From Nitrospira sp. (GTDB lineage: Bacteria > UBA9089 > CG2-30-40-21 > SBAY01): DNA of 10,114 nt. Below the pieces are notes generated by a model. That model was not told the DNA's origin. It made no database searches and saw nothing but the letters and a program-made list of their open reading frames with translations. Within the stretch, counting starts at the first letter, position 1. Each line of letters opens with the position of its first letter. The stretch is taken from contig SBAY01000329.1 in assembly GCA_005239945.1 (NCBI GenBank), positions 1 through 10,114 of the forward strand. The letters are read 5' to 3'. This document shows, in pieces, positions 6,936-10,114 of this stretch. Position numbers and translations under genes: made by a program.

Positions 6936-8429
6936 CTACTCTCCCGACAGGATAGCAAAGAAGGTAACCTGGCCTCGTTTAATAACTAACATAGCATCAT
7001 CCGATTTAGATATCTTTTTGACTGCTTCGTTAAAATCAGTCACATTTTCTATTCCCCGATGATTTATTTCTTTAATCAAGTCACCTGGTCGTAAGTGGGC
7101 CTTAGCGGCTAAACTTCCCGGAAGGACTTCACAGATTAAAACACCTTTTTCTGATGGAGATAGCCCAAAATGTTTAGCTAATTGTGATGTTATCTGTTGA
7201 ACAGTTATTCCTCGCCAGGTAGAGGTAGTTTCTGTCTCACCTGATTCTTTTCCTTTTGCCTCTTCTCCTTTTTCTTCCATCTGTGCCAGCTTAACCTCGA
7301 AGGTTTGAATTTCTCCCTCTCTTAGTATCCCCAGTTTAACTACTTCCCCACTCTTTCTTTTTAATATTTCCTTTTGAAGTTCTTGTGGTGTCGAAACCCC
7401 TTTCCCATCTACGCTTAAAATAATATCTCCTCTTTTTATGCCTGCTTTTTCAGCTGGGCTATCAGGCATAACCGTAGAGACCAAAACCCCTTTTTTCGCC
7501 TCTGCACCTTTAAATTCCTTGGCTAATTCCGGGGTAATCTCCTGAATATAAACCCCCAGCCAGGCGCGTAATACCTTACCATGTTCCATCAAATCGCCAA
7601 TGATTTTTTGGGCCATATTGATAGGAATAGCAAATCCAATTCCTTGACCTCCAGCCACAATAGCCGTATTGATGCCAATAATCTCTCCCCGAAGATTGAC
7701 TAAAGGTCCTCCGCTATTGCCCGGATTAATCGAGGCATCTGTCTGAATAAGGTCTTCATATTCGGCTACACCAATCGAGCGTCCTTTAGCACTGACTACC
7801 CCAACGGTCATTGTATGGTCTAAACCAAATGGATTGCCGATAGCAATTGCCCAACTGCCAATTTTTACCTCATCAGAATCCCCCAGTCTAACTGTGGGCA
7901 GATTATCCTTTGCCTCTACCTTTATTAAGGCTAGATCTGTCTTTGGGTCTGCACCAACGACCTTCCCTTTGAATTTGCGGCCATCAAGCAAGGTAACATT
8001 AATTTCGTCCGCCCCTTGAATGACATGATTATTGGTCAGGATATAACCTTTTGAGTCAATAATTACCCCAGAACCTAAACTCTGCTGGGTATACTCCCTT
8101 TCCTGATTAAAACCCTTAAAGAAATTGTCAAAGAAATCATCGAAAAACGGGTCATGAAAGTAAAATCCCGGGGAAAATGTTCTTCCCTTTATTTTCTTTT
8201 CGACACCCAGGTTGACCACCGCCGGTTTGACCTCTTCGGCTACCCTGACAAAGGCATTTTCCAGGTCAACGGCTCCACCTATATTCGTCGGCGTCATAGA
8301 ACCTTGAGCAAGTAAGATAGGCCTCTGGATAGTGGTGGTTAAATGATGATAGGACACCTTTGCTCCAACGATACTTCCGATTAAAAGGCAGAAGATAATC
8401 CCGACTGCATAAATAATCTTTTTTTTCAT
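6936..8429 (-). CDS. htrA: HtrA/DegP-family periplasmic serine protease with two PDZ domains
   Basis: The 497-residue protein is an envelope protease/chaperone that degrades or holds misfolded exported proteins. Residues about 5-23 form a signal peptide or membrane anchor with no clear cleavage site or lipobox. The trypsin-like domain carries the catalytic triad H135 (in TNNHVI), D165 (in TDLALIKV) and S239 (in NPGNSGGP), spaced as in DegP. A Phe/Asp-rich insert at about residues 90-107 sits where the regulatory LA loop lies in DegP. PDZ1 runs from about R288 to 385, a Glu/Lys-rich linker from about 386 to 408, and PDZ2 to the end. The size and two PDZ domains fit the DegP/DegQ group better than DegS. 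The ATG at 8429 follows AGGAGGAGG with about 10 nt spacing. It has its own promoter and a leader of about 90 nt. It is divergent from the araC-type gene. Confidence 0.95.
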   Translation of the reverse strand: MKKKIIYAVGIIFCLLIGSIVGAKVSYHHLTTTIQRPILLAQGSMTPTNIGGAVDLENAFVRVAEEVKPAVVNLGVEKKIKGRTFSPGFYFHDPFFDDFFDNFFKGFNQEREYTQQSLGSGVIIDSKGYILTNNHVIQGADEINVTLLDGRKFKGKVVGADPKTDLALIKVEAKDNLPTVRLGDSDEVKIGSWAIAIGNPFGLDHTMTVGVVSAKGRSIGVAEYEDLIQTDASINPGNSGGPLVNLRGEIIGINTAIVAGGQGIGFAIPINMAQKIIGDLMEHGKVLRAWLGVYIQEITPELAKEFKGAEAKKGVLVSTVMPDSPAEKAGIKRGDIILSVDGKGVSTPQELQKEILKRKSGEVVKLGILREGEIQTFEVKLAQMEEKGEEAKGKESGETETTSTWRGITVQQITSQLAKHFGLSPSEKGVLICEVLPGSLAAKAHLRPGDLIKEINHRGIENVTDFNEAVKKISKSDDAMLVIKRGQVTFFAILSGE

Positions 8430-8458
8430 TCTTAATTTACCTCCTCCTGATAAATTTA

Positions 8459-8526
8459 GGGATTAGGGATTGGGAATTAGGTCTTCATCTCTTTCCCTAA
8501 TTTCCTAATTTCCAATTTCCAATTCC
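8459..8526. repeat. Imperfect inverted repeat in the htrA leader
   Basis: Arms 8459-8481 and 8504-8526, made of GGGATTAGG/GGAAATTGG units, match at 18 of 23 positions as reverse complements and enclose a 22-nt loop. In htrA mRNA it would form a hairpin occupying most of the 5' leader, ending about 10 nt before the ribosome binding site. It may be another spacer repeat rather than a regulator. Confidence 0.65.
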
Positions 8527-8527
8527 T

Positions 8528-8556
8528 ATATTACCAGATTTATTATTAAAAGTCAA
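8528..8556 (-). promoter_or_regulatory. Promoter of htrA
   Basis: On the minus strand TTGACT (8551-8556), a 17-bp spacer and TAATAT (8528-8533) preceded by TGG form an extended -10 sigma-70 promoter. Transcription would start near 8521. I see no sigma-E type signature, although htrA genes in other bacteria are often under envelope-stress control. Confidence 0.65.
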
Positions 8557-8585
8557 GGATTTTTTGCTCCCCCAAAAAAATTCTC

Positions 8586-8615
8586 TTGACAAACTATGAT
8601 TAATTAAGATATAAT
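8586..8615 (+). promoter_or_regulatory. Consensus sigma-70 promoter, rightward
   Basis: A perfect TTGACA (8586-8591) and a perfect TATAAT (8610-8615) are separated by 18 bp. Transcription would start near 8622. It is the strongest promoter in the window, starts 30 bp from the -35 box of the divergent htrA promoter, and leads into a terminator-containing leader ahead of the AraC-type gene. Confidence 0.85.
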
Positions 8616-8621
8616 TACCAA

Positions 8622-8749
8622 AGATTTAAAAGGGAGGGGGAAAAAACTAATGAAATTTTGAAAAAGAAGGATGGTGGAGAATGAAAACCAACTTTAGATT
8701 AGACAAATAACTTAAAAGTCTAAAAGAAAAAGTTGGTTTTTTTATTTTT
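8622..8749 (+). ncRNA. Candidate terminated leader or small RNA upstream of araC-type gene
   Basis: From the expected start of the consensus promoter to the end of the U run, the transcript would be about 128 nt. It holds a very strong purine-rich ribosome binding site (8630-8640) followed by a three-codon reading frame at 8650-8661 (Met-Lys-Phe-stop). Next is a nine-residue frame at 8681-8710 (MKTNFRLDK) that covers the 5' arm of the terminator, with AAGG 10 nt upstream. This could be an independent small RNA, or an attenuator in which translation of the short frame opens the terminator. Both are inference from layout. Confidence 0.5.
8684..8749 (+). terminator. Intrinsic terminator (possible attenuator) before araC-type gene
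   Basis: AAAACCAACTTT (8684-8695) pairs perfectly with 8729-8740, and TTAGAC (8699-8704) with GTCTAA (8718-8723), giving a two-part stem with a 13-nt loop. A T run, TTTTTTT then A then TTTTT (8737-8749), follows at once. It lies between the only strong promoter and the AraC-type gene 20 bp downstream, so the gene depends on read-through. Confidence 0.85.
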
Positions 8750-8769
8750 GAAGGAAAGGAGAGCATTAA

Positions 8770-9123
8770 ATGGAGAAAGAAGGAGTAAGTGGAGCAAAGA
8801 ATTACCCAAGATGGCTTCATAGAGCCATAAATTTTATGCAAATTAACTATGCAGATAAAATTCTTCTAAAAGATATAGCCTCTGCCGCATGTTTAAGCCT
8901 TTACCATTTCTCTCGCCAATTTAAGCGGCATACAAATTTTACCTGTCTTGAGTATCTAACACAGATTAGAATAAACAAGGTAAAAGAAATGATTCGGGAT
9001 AATCATCGTTCTATTACCTGGATTTGTTTTGAGGTAGGCTTTGAATCACTAAGCCAGTTTGAACGGGTATTCAAAAGGATAGAAAAAATCACCCCTTCCC
9101 AATATAAGAAAAATTTTTTATAA
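8770..9123 (+). CDS. Stand-alone AraC/XylS-family DNA-binding regulator
   Basis: The 117-residue protein is little more than the AraC-type DNA-binding domain. The first helix-turn-helix is at about residues 33-55 (LKDIASAACLSLYHFSRQFKR) and the second at about 82-104 (ITWICFEVGFESLSQFERVFKRI), followed by the family's closing motif TPSQYKKN. There is no N-terminal ligand-binding or dimerisation domain, so it is built like MarA/SoxS, which act as monomers and are controlled by their amount rather than a ligand. The ATG at 8770 has AAGGAG 8 nt upstream. Transcription must pass the terminator at 8684-8749, so attenuation could set its level. Its targets are unknown; the adjacent htrA promoter and the 9246-9560 gene are the nearest candidates. 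It could also be a shortened descendant of a two-domain regulator. Confidence 0.9.
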   Translation: MEKEGVSGAKNYPRWLHRAINFMQINYADKILLKDIASAACLSLYHFSRQFKRHTNFTCLEYLTQIRINKVKEMIRDNHRSITWICFEVGFESLSQFERVFKRIEKITPSQYKKNFL

Positions 9124-9167
9124 TTTTTTTAAAAAAAAAGAGCAATATTTACAGAGTATTTTTCTGA

Positions 9168-9193
9168 AAAGTGTGGTATAAAAGTGTGGTATA
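9168..9193 (+). repeat. 13-bp direct repeat ahead of the small unknown gene
   Basis: AAAGTGTGGTATA occurs twice in perfect tandem (9168-9180 and 9181-9193). Each copy contains TGGTATAA, which resembles an extended -10 element, though no good -35 box is seen. A paired direct repeat is also the usual form of AraC-family operators. It lies 52 bp before the start of the gene at 9246 and 44 bp after the regulator gene. It may be a duplicated promoter element, an operator, or both. Confidence 0.6.
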
Positions 9194-9245
9194 AGAAGTA
9201 AAATTCAACCATAATAGAAAATAATCACCAATGGAGAATTAAATT

Positions 9246-9560
9246 ATGCCTCAACCATTAAAAGTTACATTGGGTATTGACTTACAAGATGGTTTTGCAG
9301 ACGACACTGTCGTCGTTAAAGTAAAGGAGAATGAAGTCTTTCAAAAAGAACATATAAATACAAGTATGTTGTTGGGTTTTGCTACTACATTCAAGACTGA
9401 GGTAAGACAAGGAAGAGTCAGTGTTAAGGTGGAGATACCAACTAAGAATATAAAGCGTACTATCATGTTGGAAATTCTAAATGATGTTTATCTGGGTATC
9501 TCAGTTGTCAATAGCATAATAGACTACATAATTTCGGATGAGCCCTTTGGGTATCTTTGA
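9246..9560 (+). CDS. Small protein of unknown function
   Basis: I do not recognise a named family. The 104-residue protein has no signal peptide, membrane segment or cysteine. It alternates hydrophobic and polar residues throughout (for example VVVKVKENEVF and VSVKVEIPTKNI), which predicts a small all-beta domain, and ends in DEPFGYL. The coding pattern looks genuine: an ATG with GGAGA 8 nt upstream and balanced composition. I have a weak recollection of similar uncharacterised proteins with the same ending, which is not evidence. It follows the AraC-type gene by 122 bp on the same strand, so it may be co-transcribed or controlled by the regulator through the 13-bp direct repeat. A GC-rich hairpin follows its stop codon. 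Confidence 0.75.
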   Translation: MPQPLKVTLGIDLQDGFADDTVVVKVKENEVFQKEHINTSMLLGFATTFKTEVRQGRVSVKVEIPTKNIKRTIMLEILNDVYLGISVVNSIIDYIISDEPFGYL

Positions 9561-9566
9561 ACTTAG

Positions 9567-9586
9567 CGCCCTTTGGGCGGGCTTTT
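9567..9586 (+). terminator. Weak terminator-like hairpin after the small gene
   Basis: CGCCC and GGGCG pair across TTT (9567-9579), followed by GGC and TTTT (9583-9586). The stem is only 5 bp and the T run short, so termination is possible but not strong. It is placed correctly, 7 bp after the stop codon. Confidence 0.45.
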
Positions 9587-9604
9587 AATACCCGATCGCT
9601 CAAG

Positions 9605-9682
9605 ATATTCATCCTGAGTGGAATATGGTTTAAGGGATATATATCCCTCTCTCATTCAGCGTTCAGGATAAATATCCTGAAC
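9605..9682. repeat. Cluster of palindromes
   Basis: Three palindromes follow each other: ATATTC/GAATAT around a 10-nt loop (9605-9626), the perfect 14-bp palindrome GGGATATATATCCC (9634-9647), and GTTCAGGATA (9661-9670) facing TATCCTGAAC (9673-9682) across AA. The word TCCTGA or its complement recurs in and around the cluster (also near 10000). No U run follows, so these are not ordinary terminators. Confidence 0.75.
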
Positions 9683-9822
9683 AATCGGCGGTCTAATAAC
9701 TTACGAAAAAAAGAGATAGAGCAAATTCCTGTACTATGAACTTACATAAGTAACCAGTATGTTTATGCCAAACTCAGGTGGAAGGAGGTGATGATTAAAG
9801 TTTAAAGTTATTCAGTATTGTG

Positions 9823-9893
9823 TTGCTTCCAATCTGTATCAGAAGCAGAAGGTAACTTGAGCAAGTCAAGTTAACCAACCAATAGACTTCTGC
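9823..9893 (+). ncRNA. Candidate structured RNA with two exclusive foldings
   Basis: GGTAACTTGA (9851-9860) pairs with TCAAGTTAACC (9866-9876), with one bulge, around GCAAG. This is enclosed by GCAGAAG (9845-9851) pairing with CTTCTGC (9887-9893). The same GAAGCAG bases (9842-9848) can instead pair with TTGCTTC (9823-9829, one G-U). The two outer stems cannot coexist. Structure is seen in the bases; that it is a functional RNA is inference, and no promoter is assigned. Confidence 0.35.
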
Positions 9894-10114
9894 AAAATGA
9901 GAAAAAAAATAAGGAGAGATTAAGAAGGGATAGAGGGAAAAATAGAAGATTAAGATAAAAAAGGGATTTTTGAAACATTTTTGGAACAAATTTGATAATT
10001 CAGGATGTATCTTTTCCTTTGGGGGATAATTAGATCTTTGAAAATTCAACTGTCAGGTTTCGTCAAGCGGCTTTGTCTAAAAAAGAGTCGTTTGCAAAGG
10101 TGCGATAGCATCTA

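Larger units (their letters stand above)
9561..10114. other. 554-bp right end without a convincing gene
   Basis: No open frame here has credible protein-like composition. The left part (9601-9690) is a cluster of palindromes; the middle (9823-9893) can form an RNA-like nested hairpin; 9895-9960 is a purine-rich tract. An isolated, near-perfect ribosome binding sequence (AAGGAGGTGAT, 9782-9792) is followed only by a four-codon frame. The last 90 bp, from about 10020, change texture and have no coding assignment before the window ends. Confidence 0.7.

Noticed and set aside
8647..8841. 64-residue minus-strand frame
   Set aside because: It lies antisense to the terminator, the leader and the start of the AraC-type gene, and looks like a by-product of A-rich sequence.
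9557..9739. 60-residue plus-strand frame after the small gene
   Set aside because: It runs through the terminator-like hairpin and three palindromes, and has no suitable ribosome binding site or protein-like composition.
9782..9792. Possible 3' end of a 16S rRNA gene (anti-Shine-Dalgarno complement)
   Set aside because: Only the 11-bp AAGGAGGTGAT match exists. The neighbouring bases on the minus strand do not continue into the conserved 16S 3' end, so it is a plain ribosome binding sequence.
9795..10049. 84-residue minus-strand frame rich in Phe, Tyr and Leu
   Set aside because: The composition follows from the purine-rich tract on the other strand. No ribosome binding site was identified, and it crosses the nested hairpin.
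10100..10114. Possible 5' end of a group II intron (GTGCG) at the right edge
   Set aside because: Five bases matching the GUGYG start are expected often by chance, and only 15 bp remain in the window; no intron domain can be checked.

Overview
The window looks like chromosomal DNA of an uncultured, AT-rich bacterium with a two-membrane (Gram-negative type) envelope. It carries type IV pilin-like genes, a periplasmic HtrA/DegP protease and a bacterial replicative polymerase DnaE. Start sites have strong AAGGAGG-type ribosome binding sites, and promoters are of the sigma-70 kind. The spacers are packed with short simple and palindromic repeats, a pattern I associate with metagenome-derived candidate phyla. 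I cannot name the taxon from this window.

Layout, left to right. Positions 1-54 are six perfect copies of a 9-bp tandem repeat, cut by the window edge. Positions 64-2997 form a minus-strand operon of three overlapping genes, read from right to left: a large PilX-like prepilin with calcium-loop motifs, an unrecognised two-membrane-segment charged protein, and a PilV/GspI-like minor pilin. A good promoter lies just upstream at 3018-3046. Positions 3111-6542 hold dnaE (minus strand), with all polymerase catalytic aspartates and a complete set of PHP-domain metal ligands. The next 393 bp hold only nested inverted repeats. Positions 6936-8429 hold an HtrA/DegP protease with two PDZ domains (minus strand), with its own promoter.

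The strand switches at about 8570. The htrA promoter and a near-perfect consensus promoter stand back to back there. The rightward promoter leads into a short leader with an intrinsic terminator, then a stand-alone AraC-type DNA-binding protein (8770-9123), then a small protein of unknown function (9246-9560). The last 554 bp have no convincing gene but contain several strong palindromes and a possible alternative-pairing RNA structure.

How the parts may work together: the three pilin-operon genes overlap and probably contribute to one surface-fibre or secretion system whose other genes lie outside the window. dnaE and htrA are housekeeping genes. The AraC-type regulator shares its upstream region with htrA, so it could control htrA, itself, or the small downstream gene; that is inference. 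I did not find a clearly new defence or mobile system. The most unusual signals are the terminator-containing araC leader, the nested repeats around dnaE, and the structured gene-free right end.
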